Assembly (NCBI GenBank): GCA_902362875.1
Contig: CABIYF010000029.1
Location: forward strand, 1 to 36,652
Reading direction: 5' to 3'
Source: Eubacteriaceae bacterium
GTDB lineage: Bacteria; Bacillota; Clostridia; Lachnospirales; Lachnospiraceae
Length of the DNA: 36,652 nt
Part shown: positions 24,776 to 32,613 of the stretch, piece after piece
Layout: the number at the start of each line of letters is the position of its first letter
Position numbering within the stretch: position 1 is the first letter of the stretch
The notes under the pieces: model-generated
What the model was told of the DNA's origin: nothing
What the model saw: only the letters and a program-made list of their open reading frames with translations
Database searches by the model: none
Translations under genes and position numbers: made by a program

Positions 24776-25231
24776 TTAAGAATGATTAGGACGACTAGAA
24801 TCTAAAGGTTTTAATATACCATAATGATTCCAACGTCTGTCTACAGATGACTGTCCCCAATAATTGGTTGTTTTACTTTCTGTATGCCAATAAATTCCGT
24901 CATTAGTATCAACAATGCCATTATGATTTCTATCATCCCAATAATCAAATCCACCATTAAGCCAGCCTTGATCTTTATTATATTCACCAACGCTCTTAAC
25001 AACAGAACCATCATTAGTGATAACACGGTTAGCACTTGCGTCAGTACAAGTTCCAGATACGAAATCATGTTCATGATAAACATAACCTTTTTCGTTATAT
25101 TTCCATTTGTTTCCTTTATCACCTTTATTACCGGAACCAACACTGCAGGCAAGGCTGTAACAAGCAGCTACATATTCATTCGCAATAAAAGCTTCTTGAA
25201 TTGCCATAGGCTTTTCATAAATTCGTTTCAT
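24776..25231 (-). CDS. Precursor-like peptide 1 (151 aa)
   Basis: A 151-aa protein without signal peptide. Residues 1-29 match precursor 2 at 21 of 29 positions (MKR.YE.P.A..E.F.ANEYVAACYSL.C). It has just three cysteines, Cys24, Cys29 and Cys62, and His53 lies nine residues before Cys62 exactly as in precursor 2. The middle is rich in Trp, Tyr, Asn, Gly and Asp and contains an EF-hand/dockerin-like loop, DRNHNGIVDTND (100-111). The end, HYG then RPNHS (147-151), matches precursor 2 with the same spacing. I interpret residues 1 to about 23 as a leader for the modifying enzymes and the rest as a large core. AAGGGGGAG lies six bases before the start. Alternatively it is a small secreted binding protein exported by the ABC transporter. 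Confidence 0.75.
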   Translation of the reverse strand: MKRIYEKPMAIQEAFIANEYVAACYSLACSVGSGNKGDKGNKWKYNEKGYVYHEHDFVSGTCTDASANRVITNDGSVVKSVGEYNKDQGWLNGGFDYWDDRNHNGIVDTNDGIYWHTESKTTNYWGQSSVDRRWNHYGILKPLDSSRPNHS

Positions 25232-25543
25232 AGCAACTCCCCCTTAGTTGTTTTGAAATTCTTATCAATTTAAAATTTCACAAGTCTATTATATAGGGGA
25301 TATCAGAGTAAGACAAGATAAATTTTTTAAATGATAAAAATTCCTTATTTATTATCGCTATTTAGTGTGATATCTATATTACAAAATGTATGCCAAAAGG
25401 AAGATTACGCTAAAAAAATGCCTTTTACATCTACTTTATCGCTTATGCTGGTAAATCTTAGTACAATAAAATTACAAAAGAAGAATGTGGTATGGAATGA
25501 AGACGATAAGAGATAGAATTTAAGATAGAAAGGGGACATTGTT
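25232..25543. promoter_or_regulatory. Divergent control region between the two precursor genes
   Basis: A 312-base, very AT-rich gap between divergent precursor genes. It holds a good minus-strand promoter for precursor 1 (25288-25316). For precursor 2 only a ribosome binding site (AAAGGGG ending eight bases before ATG 25544) and a weak TACAAT near 25461 are seen. A 61-codon plus-strand frame (25331-25516) has no ribosome binding site and I do not call it a gene. Confidence 0.5.
25288..25316 (-). promoter_or_regulatory. Promoter of precursor 1 and the kinase
   Basis: On the minus strand TTGTCT (25311-25316) and a perfect TATAAT (25288-25293) have a 17-base spacer, 57 bases before the start codon. 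Confidence 0.72.
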
Positions 25544-25948
25544 ATGAAAAGAAGATATGAAAGACCAAGTGCCTATTTTGAGACATTTGCAGCAAATGAA
25601 TATGTAGCTGCATGTTACTCTTTATATTGTGAGGTTGCGGGGGATAATCTAAAATATACTAGAGATACGTATTTTAATAATGATGTAACATGGGATGGAA
25701 AAAGAGTAGTGCATGATGGATTATTACATGGTCGTCCATGTGCAGAAAAATCCAGTTACAACGATACTACAAAAACGTTTATGGAAAATAAAAAAGCTTC
25801 AAAAATAGATTCTATAGAAATTCTTAGCCCAGCAGGAAATGGAAGATATTATGCCGTGTGGGGATCTGATGATGTTAACAAAACAGGGTATTATAAACAT
25901 TATGGATGGGCAGTGTTGGATGATAAAAACAGACCGAATCATTCATAA
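25544..25948 (+). CDS. Precursor-like peptide 2 (134 aa)
   Basis: A 134-aa paralogue of the divergent 151-aa protein. The N-terminus has the same motif with KxYExP, ExF, ANEYVAACYSL and Cys24/Cys29; the third and last cysteine is Cys66, nine residues after His57. Residues 30-118 are mostly different from precursor 1 apart from a WG..xV patch (106-111). The end HYG (119-121) to RPNHS (130-134) has the same 11-residue spacing. The EF-hand-like loop of precursor 1 is missing. The pattern of fixed ends and a variable middle fits a leader, a diverged core and a C-terminal recognition tail for a tailoring enzyme. It has its own terminator and so is probably expressed alone and strongly. Confidence 0.75.
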   Translation: MKRRYERPSAYFETFAANEYVAACYSLYCEVAGDNLKYTRDTYFNNDVTWDGKRVVHDGLLHGRPCAEKSSYNDTTKTFMENKKASKIDSIEILSPAGNGRYYAVWGSDDVNKTGYYKHYGWAVLDDKNRPNHS

Positions 25949-25969
25949 AAAGTTATAAAGATTGAGAAG

Positions 25970-26002
25970 AAAAGTCAGATAATAAGAAAAATCTGACTTT
26001 TT
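25970..26002 (+). terminator. Terminator after precursor 2
   Basis: AAAAGTCAGAT (25970-25980) pairs with ATCTGACTTTT (25991-26001), followed by TACTTTTTTT. It ends precursor 2 transcription before the remnant and the radical-SAM gene. Confidence 0.8.
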
Positions 26003-26406
26003 ACTTTTTTTACAAAATCATACAAAAGCTGTACAACATCTGCATCTTCTTCCAATTCATCAACAATTTGCTCAAAAGACTTATTTTTATGAACTTTTTT
26101 CAGGATTAGTTTAAGTTTATTTTCTACTTGTCCTTGTAATCGTCCTTCCTGACGGCCTCTTTCTTCTAATTCTTCAAGTGCTTTACACATATTCACATTC
26201 CCTCCTTTTTCTTCAGATGCTACAGCATCATTAATCAATTTTTGCGATTCCGTAATACATCCAATGATCATAGCCAGTTCAGGGGATATATTTTCTTCTT
26301 TATATATATCAGTAATCTTATCATACTTTTTATCAAAAATAAACTTATTGATATTAAATATTTTTCTAATGCTATTGCAAAAATAAAAAACTTCCTTTTT
26401 CCATAA
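25975..26406 (-). pseudogene. Remnant of an Rpn/PD-(D/E)XK nuclease family transposase-like gene
   Basis: The minus strand is open for 143 codons from a stop at 26407-26409, but the first ATG is at 26271. The reading before that ATG (DKKYDKITDIYKEENISPEL) continues sensibly into it. The C-terminal part, NMCKALEELEERGRQEGRLQ and a final EDADVVQLLYDFVKK, is the typical tail of the Rpn/PD-(D/E)XK recombination-promoting nuclease family common in Clostridia, which is normally about 300 residues. The catalytic N-terminal domain is gone, so this is a decayed 3' fragment. It sits between precursor 2 and the radical-SAM gene in opposite orientation. Confidence 0.72.
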
Positions 26407-26452
26407 TCACATCATATAATAGAACAGAACACACAAGAAAGAAGGTGAGCCA

Positions 26453-27565
26453 ATGTATGATTTAGACAACATGGATTCAATGGAAAAGAGATTGATTCAA
26501 AAAGCATATATAAAACAAGCTCCGATCAATGGAAGTTTAGAGCTGTTACCACTTTGTAATATGAATTGCGACATGTGTTATGTTCGTTTATCCAAAGCAG
26601 AGATGGAACAAAAAGGCCGTTTAAGAACGAAAGAAGAATGGATTTCACTGGCTCATCAGATGAAAGATGCAGGTACATTATTTTTATTATTAACAGGCGG
26701 GGAACCATTGTTATTTCCAGAATTTAAAGAGTTGTACAAAGAACTTCAGAATATGGGAATGATTTTGACAATAAATTCAAATGGAACACTGATCAATGAA
26801 GAATGGGCTGATTTCTTTGCAAAGTATAAACCACGCAGAATCAATATTACATTATATGGGGCAGATGATCAGGCATATGGAAAGTTATGTCATTATCCAG
26901 CTGGTTTTCAAAAGACAGTAAATGCAATCAGGATGCTTAGAGATAGAGAAATCGATGTCAAAATTAATGGAAGTATTACATCAAAAAATGAGGAAGATAT
27001 AAAAAAGATCTTAGATATTGCAAAACAATACGATGCAGCAGTAAACCTGGATACATACATGTATCCGGCAAGCAGGGAAAGAAATAAGCCGTTTGATGAA
27101 CAAAGCCGTATGAATCCAAAGGATGCGGCAATGGCAAAAGTATTGATTTATAAATACCAGATGGGAGACATTGCATTTGAAGAATATAGAAGAGCAATAA
27201 TAAATACGATAGAACAATATATACCAGAAAACTATGGCTATGACCGGCATATTTCCTGTCTTGCAGGTAATTGCTCTTTTACAATTAATTGGCAGGGAAT
27301 GATACGTCCATGTGTGATGCAAAGTATGCCACAGGTAAATGTATTCGATAAAGGATTTTTACAAGGATGGGAAACGATTTCAAATGAAACAAAAAAGATA
27401 CTTATCAATGAAGCATGTGTATCATGCAGGTACCGTCCAATCTGCAACACCTGTGCAGCTGCAGCATTGCTTGAAACAGGAAACTATGATGGAATACCAG
27501 AATATATTTGTGAATATACAAAAGAATTTTACAGAATCATGAAAGAAGGTGCTCGTATATGTTAG
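26453..27565 (+). CDS. Radical SAM/SPASM peptide-modifying enzyme
   Basis: A 370-aa radical SAM protein. The AdoMet [4Fe-4S] motif is CNMNCDMC (Cys35, 39, 42), with TGGEP at 81-85. The C-terminal SPASM region has Cys269, 274, 287, 322, 325, 331, 334 and 353, enough for two auxiliary clusters. SPASM enzymes of this kind install thioether, C-C or other crosslinks, or epimerise residues, in ribosomal peptides. I see no PqqD-like leader-binding domain in it or nearby. A TATAAT lies at 26415-26420 without a clear -35, and GAAGGTGAG precedes ATG 26453. Its last seven bases overlap the ABC transporter start (ATGTTAG), so they are coupled. Its likely substrates are the two precursor-like proteins. 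Confidence 0.88.
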   Translation: MYDLDNMDSMEKRLIQKAYIKQAPINGSLELLPLCNMNCDMCYVRLSKAEMEQKGRLRTKEEWISLAHQMKDAGTLFLLLTGGEPLLFPEFKELYKELQNMGMILTINSNGTLINEEWADFFAKYKPRRINITLYGADDQAYGKLCHYPAGFQKTVNAIRMLRDREIDVKINGSITSKNEEDIKKILDIAKQYDAAVNLDTYMYPASRERNKPFDEQSRMNPKDAAMAKVLIYKYQMGDIAFEEYRRAIINTIEQYIPENYGYDRHISCLAGNCSFTINWQGMIRPCVMQSMPQVNVFDKGFLQGWETISNETKKILINEACVSCRYRPICNTCAAAALLETGNYDGIPEYICEYTKEFYRIMKEGARIC

Positions 27566-29355
27566 ATGATGAAAATCAGGATCAATCAAATCAGAAAATA
27601 TCATTTGAATCTTTGGACATTCTGATCGGAAAATGGAAAGATGGAACATTTTCAGAGATCATTGATGACTGGAAATGGATCTTTTCATACAGTAAACGAT
27701 ATAAAGGTGCAATTGCATTTTATACGATCCTTGGTATTTTCAGTACATCGATGGGACTGGTAGGAAGTGTTGCCAGTAAATATATGATCGATATCATCAC
27801 AGGATATCAGATGAGTAAGTTGTGGATCATGGTGGTGATCACGCTGGGAAGTGCATTTTTCAGTCTGACTGTTGGAAATGTGATCGGACGTATTTCGACG
27901 AAGTTAAGTATTTACATTAATAATGATATTCAGGCGGATATTTTTGATAAGATCATAGATGCGGACTGGATGGAGATCAGCCAGTACAGCAATGGAGATG
28001 TATTAAACAGGTTTAACAGCGATGTCAGCACGATCAGTGGGAATGCGATCAGCTGGCTGCCGACGATCATTATTGCAGTTTATGATTTTATTGCGACATT
28101 TGCGGTCATCTGGCATTATGACAAGATCATGTCACTGTTGGCATTTGCAAGTGCACCTTTTATGCTCGTGATGTCTAAATTTCTGATCTCAAAGCAGAGA
28201 GAATATGGAAAGAAAGTCCGTGAAATGAGCAGTGAGATGATGACGTTTGAAGTAGAGACATTTTATAATTTTGATACGATCAAATCATTTGGAATTTCTT
28301 CTCTATATGGAAAGAAGATGAGACAATGGCAGGAGAAATTTAAAGATATCAGTTTAAAATACAACATGTTCACGATCAAAACGAATATCTTAATGTCACT
28401 GGTTGGAATGGTCGTACAATATGCGGCATTTGGATATTGCCTGTTCCGATTGTGGACAAGAGATATCACTTATGGAACGATGACTTTGTTTTTGCAGCAG
28501 AGAAGCAGTTTAAATGGCGCATTTAACAATCTGGTATCAATTATTCCAAATTTTTTAAACAGCTCCATTTCAGCACATCGTATCAGAGAGCTTGCACAGC
28601 TTAAGAAAGAAGTACATATTCCAGAAAGTTCAGAGATGGACGATTATGTGGAAGATGGATTTGAAGTGAAGATGCGGGATGTAAACTTCTCTTATATCGA
28701 AGGAAACCGAGTTATCACAGATTCAGCATTTGTGGCAAAACCGGGAGAGATCGTGGCGTTGGTTGGTCCGTCTGGAGAGGGAAAGACAACGATGATCCGT
28801 TTGATCTTAGGTCTGATCCGACCGGAAAAGGGAGAAGCATATTTAAAAGCATCCAATGGAAAACAGGTGGAAATGAATGCCGATACTCGCCATTTATTTG
28901 CCTATGTACCACAGGGCAATACAATACTTTCTGGAACGATCGCTGAGAATCTAAGAATGGTAAAGCAGGATGCGACGGACGAAGAAATGATAGAAGCTTT
29001 GAAGATTTCCTGTGCGTGGGATTTTGTAAAGGAGATGGATGAAACGATCTATACAAAGATTGGAGAGAGAGGCCGCGGATTTTCAGAAGGACAGGCGCAG
29101 AGAATTGCGATCGCAAGAGCAGTCTTAAGAGATGCACCGGTATTATTACTGGATGAAGCGACATCGGCACTTGATGTAACAACAGAACGTAAGGTATTAA
29201 GAAATATCATACAACAGCGTCCGAACAAGACATGTATCGTGACAACTCACAGACCAAGCGTGTTAAATATGTGCCAGAGAGTCTACAGAGTTATGGAAAC
29301 ACAGGTCACAGAATTATCAGAACAAGAATCAAGTAAGATGGCAATGGACTTTTAG
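27559..29355 (+). CDS. ABC exporter (fused permease and ATPase)
   Basis: A 598-aa half-transporter. A 45-residue cytoplasmic start is followed by six membrane helices (about residues 50-320) and an ATPase domain with Walker A GPSGEGKT (403-410), Q-loop VPQGN, signature FSEGQ (508-512, in place of LSGGQ), Walker B LLLDEATSALD and the H-loop TTHR. There is no C39 peptidase domain, so leader removal, if any, needs another protease. It is translationally coupled to the radical-SAM gene and most likely exports the modified peptides. A multidrug or lipid role cannot be excluded from sequence alone. Confidence 0.9.
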   Translation: MLDDENQDQSNQKISFESLDILIGKWKDGTFSEIIDDWKWIFSYSKRYKGAIAFYTILGIFSTSMGLVGSVASKYMIDIITGYQMSKLWIMVVITLGSAFFSLTVGNVIGRISTKLSIYINNDIQADIFDKIIDADWMEISQYSNGDVLNRFNSDVSTISGNAISWLPTIIIAVYDFIATFAVIWHYDKIMSLLAFASAPFMLVMSKFLISKQREYGKKVREMSSEMMTFEVETFYNFDTIKSFGISSLYGKKMRQWQEKFKDISLKYNMFTIKTNILMSLVGMVVQYAAFGYCLFRLWTRDITYGTMTLFLQQRSSLNGAFNNLVSIIPNFLNSSISAHRIRELAQLKKEVHIPESSEMDDYVEDGFEVKMRDVNFSYIEGNRVITDSAFVAKPGEIVALVGPSGEGKTTMIRLILGLIRPEKGEAYLKASNGKQVEMNADTRHLFAYVPQGNTILSGTIAENLRMVKQDATDEEMIEALKISCAWDFVKEMDETIYTKIGERGRGFSEGQAQRIAIARAVLRDAPVLLLDEATSALDVTTERKVLRNIIQQRPNKTCIVTTHRPSVLNMCQRVYRVMETQVTELSEQESSKMAMDF

Positions 29356-29370
29356 GACAAAGGATGTCCG

Positions 29371-29396
29371 AATACGGAAGATTCGTTGACCGTATT
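29371..29396. repeat. Inverted repeat over the sortase promoter
   Basis: AATACGG (29371-29377) and CCGTATT (29390-29396) are complementary with a 12-base loop; TTTTC follows. It could be a weak terminator for the ABC operon or an operator, because its right arm overlaps the -35 box of the next promoter. Confidence 0.45.
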
Positions 29397-29414
29397 TTCA
29401 AAAAAATGTATAAT
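29386..29414 (+). promoter_or_regulatory. Promoter of the sortase/second exopolysaccharide operon
   Basis: TTGACC (29386-29391) and TATAAT (29409-29414) have a 17-base spacer, about 40 bases before the sortase start. Confidence 0.8.
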
Positions 29415-29453
29415 ATACTTGATAAAATCTATGAAAAAGTAAGGGGGAAGATG

Positions 29454-30245
29454 ATGAAGAAGAACGGATGGAAGATCATTCTGGCAATTGCAGTGTTAGT
29501 CTGTGTGGTCTGCCTTGGACGTTTTGGATGGATCAAGTACCAGAATTATAAGACAGAGCAGGCAAGGCAAGAGACATTAAAAGCCATTGCAAGCACTGAA
29601 TTTACTGGAGAGAATGATGGGGACGAACCAGAGAAAGTTCCAGCGGGAGTTAAGCATGGACAGAAGATTGATTTTAAGAAACTGATCAAGATCAACAGTG
29701 ATATTTATGCATGGATTTATGTACCGGGAACAAGAATTGACTATCCTGTGGCACTGAATCAGGAAGATGATACCCACTATTTAAAATATAACTTTAAGAA
29801 TGAACCAGAATTTGCAGGATGTATCTATACAGAGAAAGCAAACAAAAAGGATTTTACAGATCCAAACACTATTTTTTATGGACATAATATGAGAAATGGA
29901 TCAATGTTCCAGAATCTTCACAAATTTGAAGATGAACAGTTCTTTAACAAACATAAAGAAGTGTATGTATACACGCAAAAGAAGACATATACATATACGA
30001 TCTTTGCAGCTTACAAATTTGATGACAGACATTTATTAAAGACATTTGATTTTAAGAACAAAACGAAGTTTGAGAATTATTTAAGAAATGTCAAGAATAT
30101 CAGGAATATGGAAAGCCATATAAGAACAAAGCAGAAAGTTACAAGCAATGACAGGATTATTACGCTGAGCACCTGCGTAGGAGGACAGCCACATAATCGT
30201 TATCTAGTACAGGCGGTGTTAACAGATGAAAGAAGTGCAGAATAA
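29454..30245 (+). CDS. Class B sortase
   Basis: A 263-aa membrane-anchored sortase. An N-terminal helix (about residues 7-24) is followed by the class B core: INSDIYAWIYVPGTRIDYPV, the active-site His in IFYGHN, the catalytic Cys in TLSTC and Arg in NRYLVQA. Class B enzymes in Clostridia cut at (S/P/N)PxTG-type signals, and a protein with SPKTG is encoded two genes downstream. I chose ATG 29454 (or 29451) after AAGGGGG; an ATG at 29364 would place the promoter inside the gene. It overlaps the LCP gene by 20 bases. Confidence 0.9.
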   Translation: MKKNGWKIILAIAVLVCVVCLGRFGWIKYQNYKTEQARQETLKAIASTEFTGENDGDEPEKVPAGVKHGQKIDFKKLIKINSDIYAWIYVPGTRIDYPVALNQEDDTHYLKYNFKNEPEFAGCIYTEKANKKDFTDPNTIFYGHNMRNGSMFQNLHKFEDEQFFNKHKEVYVYTQKKTYTYTIFAAYKFDDRHLLKTFDFKNKTKFENYLRNVKNIRNMESHIRTKQKVTSNDRIITLSTCVGGQPHNRYLVQAVLTDERSAE

Positions 30246-31407
30246 AGTAGATGAAGCAAAGAAACTCAATGACGAACTGAAGAAAGAGCTGGAAGGATAT
30301 GATTCAGAGACAAAAGAAGAATTCCAAGGCTATGAAGTAAAGGAAGAGAAGCCGGAGAAGAAAAAGCAAAAGAAAAAGAAAACTCCGAAACAAATCGTAA
30401 AGAGAATTGTGATCGTGGCAGCGATCATCATACTACTTCCAACAGCGGTTATTTTAGGAATGTGGGCAATTGGGAAAAGTTCTCTTTTTGGCGGTAAAGT
30501 AGACATGTCGAAATCAGTGGATGGCGTAAAAGTCCAGAATAAGGGGGATTTGGTCATTTACAAAGGCCACAAATACCAGTATAATGAGAATATAACAAAT
30601 ATCTTATTTATGGGTGTAGACAAAGAGAATCTTGATTCCAAAGAAAGCAAGCTCAAGATGCGTGGAGCCGGGCAGGCTGACACCATATTTGTAGCAGCAG
30701 TTGATACCTCAACGGGCAAGGTTACACTTGTCAACGTTCCAAGAGATATTATGACTTACGTCAGATCATATGATAAGAACGGCAAATATGACGGGAAGAA
30801 ACTTCGTCAGATCTGTCTGGCTTATGCATATGGGGATGGAAAGAAGAAGAGCTGTGAGAATGTAGCATATGCTGTATCCGAAGTATTATACGGAGTACCG
30901 ATCCAGTCTTATATGTCTATTGATCTGTCAGCCATCAGCGTTTTGAATGATGCAGTTGGCGGAGTGAATGTTCAGGTGATCGGAGATCTGACAAGCGCAG
31001 ATCCATCTTTGAAAGAAGGAGCGAATGTCACACTGCTTGGGGGTCAGGCAGAGACATATGTAAGATCCAGAGAGTTTGAACCACTGGATGCGAATTTGAA
31101 GCGTATGCAGAGACAGCAGCAGTATATTACATCTTATGCACAGAAAGCATTGCAGGAGATGAAGAACGACTTGACGTTACCAATTGATTTATTGAATCTT
31201 GTGTCTGACAATTCAGTAACGAATCTTTCAGCACCGAAGATCACATATCTGGCAACGAAAGTTTCAGGAAGCAGTTTTTCATCTGATGATATTCAGAGTA
31301 TTGAATGTAACATCAAAGAAGGTGAGACAGGATATGCAGAATATTATCCAGATGAGACGAAACTCTTTGAGATGATATTAAAGGTATTTTATAAACAGGT
31401 CAGCTAA
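30226..31407 (+). CDS. LCP (LytR-CpsA-Psr) family glycopolymer ligase
   Basis: A 393-aa LCP-family protein that attaches wall teichoic acid or capsule-type polymers to peptidoglycan. An unusual cytoplasmic N-terminus of about 60 residues is dominated by Lys and Glu (EEKPEKKKQKKKKTPKQIVK at its end). A membrane helix follows (about 65-85), then the LCP domain with NILFMGVDKE, the Asp and Arg of GQADTIFVAAVD and VNVPRDIMTYV, and YVRSREFEPLDANLKRMQRQ. The start overlaps the sortase end, implying coupled expression. Confidence 0.9.
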   Translation: MKEVQNKVDEAKKLNDELKKELEGYDSETKEEFQGYEVKEEKPEKKKQKKKKTPKQIVKRIVIVAAIIILLPTAVILGMWAIGKSSLFGGKVDMSKSVDGVKVQNKGDLVIYKGHKYQYNENITNILFMGVDKENLDSKESKLKMRGAGQADTIFVAAVDTSTGKVTLVNVPRDIMTYVRSYDKNGKYDGKKLRQICLAYAYGDGKKKSCENVAYAVSEVLYGVPIQSYMSIDLSAISVLNDAVGGVNVQVIGDLTSADPSLKEGANVTLLGGQAETYVRSREFEPLDANLKRMQRQQQYITSYAQKALQEMKNDLTLPIDLLNLVSDNSVTNLSAPKITYLATKVSGSSFSSDDIQSIECNIKEGETGYAEYYPDETKLFEMILKVFYKQVS

Positions 31408-31434
31408 GCTGAACTATTTAAGGGGGAACAAACT

Positions 31435-31788
31435 ATGAAGAAGATAATCGTAATGTTAGCAACATTGATCATGAGTTTTGCTTTTGCAATATCTGTAATG
31501 GCAGCACCAAGTCCTGAGGACGAATACGATCATGATAATGGACCAACAACAACTTCACAGAAAAAAGAAACTCAGGAAAAGATTGATAAGAAAACAAAGA
31601 TTAGAGAAGATGAATTTGACAAAGACGGGGATAATGGAAGTTCTTCAAAGACATCAACTACAATGAATACAACATCTTCCTCTCCGAAGACTGGTGATCA
31701 TGGAGCACCGGTTACATTAGTATATGTATCACTGGCAGCTGCAGCATTAGCAGTATATGCAGCAAAACATGTACAAGAACAGAATTAA
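31435..31788 (+). CDS. Small sortase substrate with SPKTG signal
   Basis: A 117-aa exported protein. A signal peptide (about residues 1-23, cut near VMAA) is followed by an acidic, low-complexity mature part, then SPKTG (83-87), a hydrophobic stretch (91-109) and a short tail with Lys and His. This is a cell-wall sorting signal of the type used by class B sortases in Clostridia; the tail is less basic than usual. Two related acidic units, EDEYDHDNG (28-36) and EDEFDKDGDNG (58-68), flank a Lys-rich linker. Between the sortase/LCP genes and cpsB, it may be an anchor or metal-binding wall peptide; its function is unknown. Confidence 0.8.
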   Translation: MKKIIVMLATLIMSFAFAISVMAAPSPEDEYDHDNGPTTTSQKKETQEKIDKKTKIREDEFDKDGDNGSSSKTSTTMNTTSSSPKTGDHGAPVTLVYVSLAAAALAVYAAKHVQEQN

Positions 31789-31806
31789 TCACAATGTGCA
31801 CCAAAC

Positions 31807-31840
31807 AAAACCTCCGGTCGTAAAGAGACTGGGGGTTTTT
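31807..31840 (+). terminator. Terminator after the SPKTG protein gene
   Basis: A 13-bp stem with two G-U pairs (31807-31819 with 31827-31839; core ACCTCC/GGGGGT) and a 7-base loop, followed by TTTTTC. It may reduce transcription of the downstream cpsB operon, for which I see no separate strong promoter. Confidence 0.8.
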
Positions 31841-31858
31841 CGAATATGAGGGTTGACT

Positions 31859-32590
31859 ATGATAGATATACATACACATATTTTGCCAGGATTAGATGAT
31901 GGTGCAAGAGATATGGACGATTCCCTCGAGATGGCAGCAATTGCAGCACAAAGCGGGGTTCATGCACTGGCGGCAACATCACATGCGAATACGGGAGGAT
32001 TTTTCTCAGAATACAGCGTGGAAGAATATATGAAACGGCTTTCGGATTTCAGAAGAGAACTGGATAGAGAAGCTATTCCGCTAGCAGTTTTATCAGGAAT
32101 GGAGATTTTTATGACACATGAAGTTCCAGATATGATCAGGGAAGAAAGATTGCTGCCGCTCAATGAGACAGACTATTTCCTTATGGAATTCAGCTTTGGA
32201 ATTGAGCAGGAAGAGATGGATGAACTGATAGATGGAGTGATGGAACTTGGAGTAACACCGATCATTGCACATCCAGAACGTTATCAATGTGTACAAGAAT
32301 CGGCAAGGGGAATCTTTTACTGGATGGAACAAGGGTGTCTTACACAGGTAAACAGAGGAAGTATCTTTGGAAGATTCGGAGAAAGAGCAAAGATATGTGC
32401 CGATCATTTATTGTCAAAAAGGATGGTTACCTGTATTGCAAGTGATGCACACAAACCATATGAACGGACAACATATATGGCAGATATAAAAGAATATATG
32501 GAAGATCATTATTCTTTTGAATATTCAAAGAAATTATTATATGATAATCCTAAGAAGATTTTTGAAGGAAAGAAGATCATACAAAAATAA
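31859..32590 (+). CDS. CpsB/YwqE-type protein-tyrosine phosphatase, second copy
   Basis: A 243-aa PHP-fold phosphatase, paralogue of the gene at 10976. Metal-binding blocks are MIDIHTHILPGLDDGA, AATSHANTGG, the conserved Glu in LSGMEIFMTHE, IAHPERYQ and ASDAHKPYERTTYM. It should dephosphorylate the tyrosine kinases encoded just downstream. GAGGG ends six bases before ATG 31859; an in-frame TTG at 31853 is too close. It follows a terminator-like hairpin. Confidence 0.88.
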   Translation: MIDIHTHILPGLDDGARDMDDSLEMAAIAAQSGVHALAATSHANTGGFFSEYSVEEYMKRLSDFRRELDREAIPLAVLSGMEIFMTHEVPDMIREERLLPLNETDYFLMEFSFGIEQEEMDELIDGVMELGVTPIIAHPERYQCVQESARGIFYWMEQGCLTQVNRGSIFGRFGERAKICADHLLSKRMVTCIASDAHKPYERTTYMADIKEYMEDHYSFEYSKKLLYDNPKKIFEGKKIIQK

Positions 32591-32613
32591 CAGAAGTTAG
32601 GAGACTTAGTGAG

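Noticed and set aside
25331..25516. 61-codon plus-strand open frame between the two precursor genes
   Set aside because: It has no ribosome binding site before its ATG, lies in the AT-rich divergent promoter region and matches nothing recognisable.
26453..27565. Anaerobic sulfatase-maturating or PQQ-type radical-SAM enzyme
   Set aside because: No sulfatase gene or PqqD/PqqA partner is nearby; precursor-like genes and a coupled exporter point to peptide maturation.
27559..29355. Peptidase-containing (C39) bacteriocin exporter
   Set aside because: The 45-residue region before the first helix lacks the Cys/His peptidase domain.
29364..29453. Longer N-terminus for the sortase
   Set aside because: It would include the TTGACC/TATAAT promoter; the ribosome binding site AAGGGGG fits ATG 29451 or 29454.
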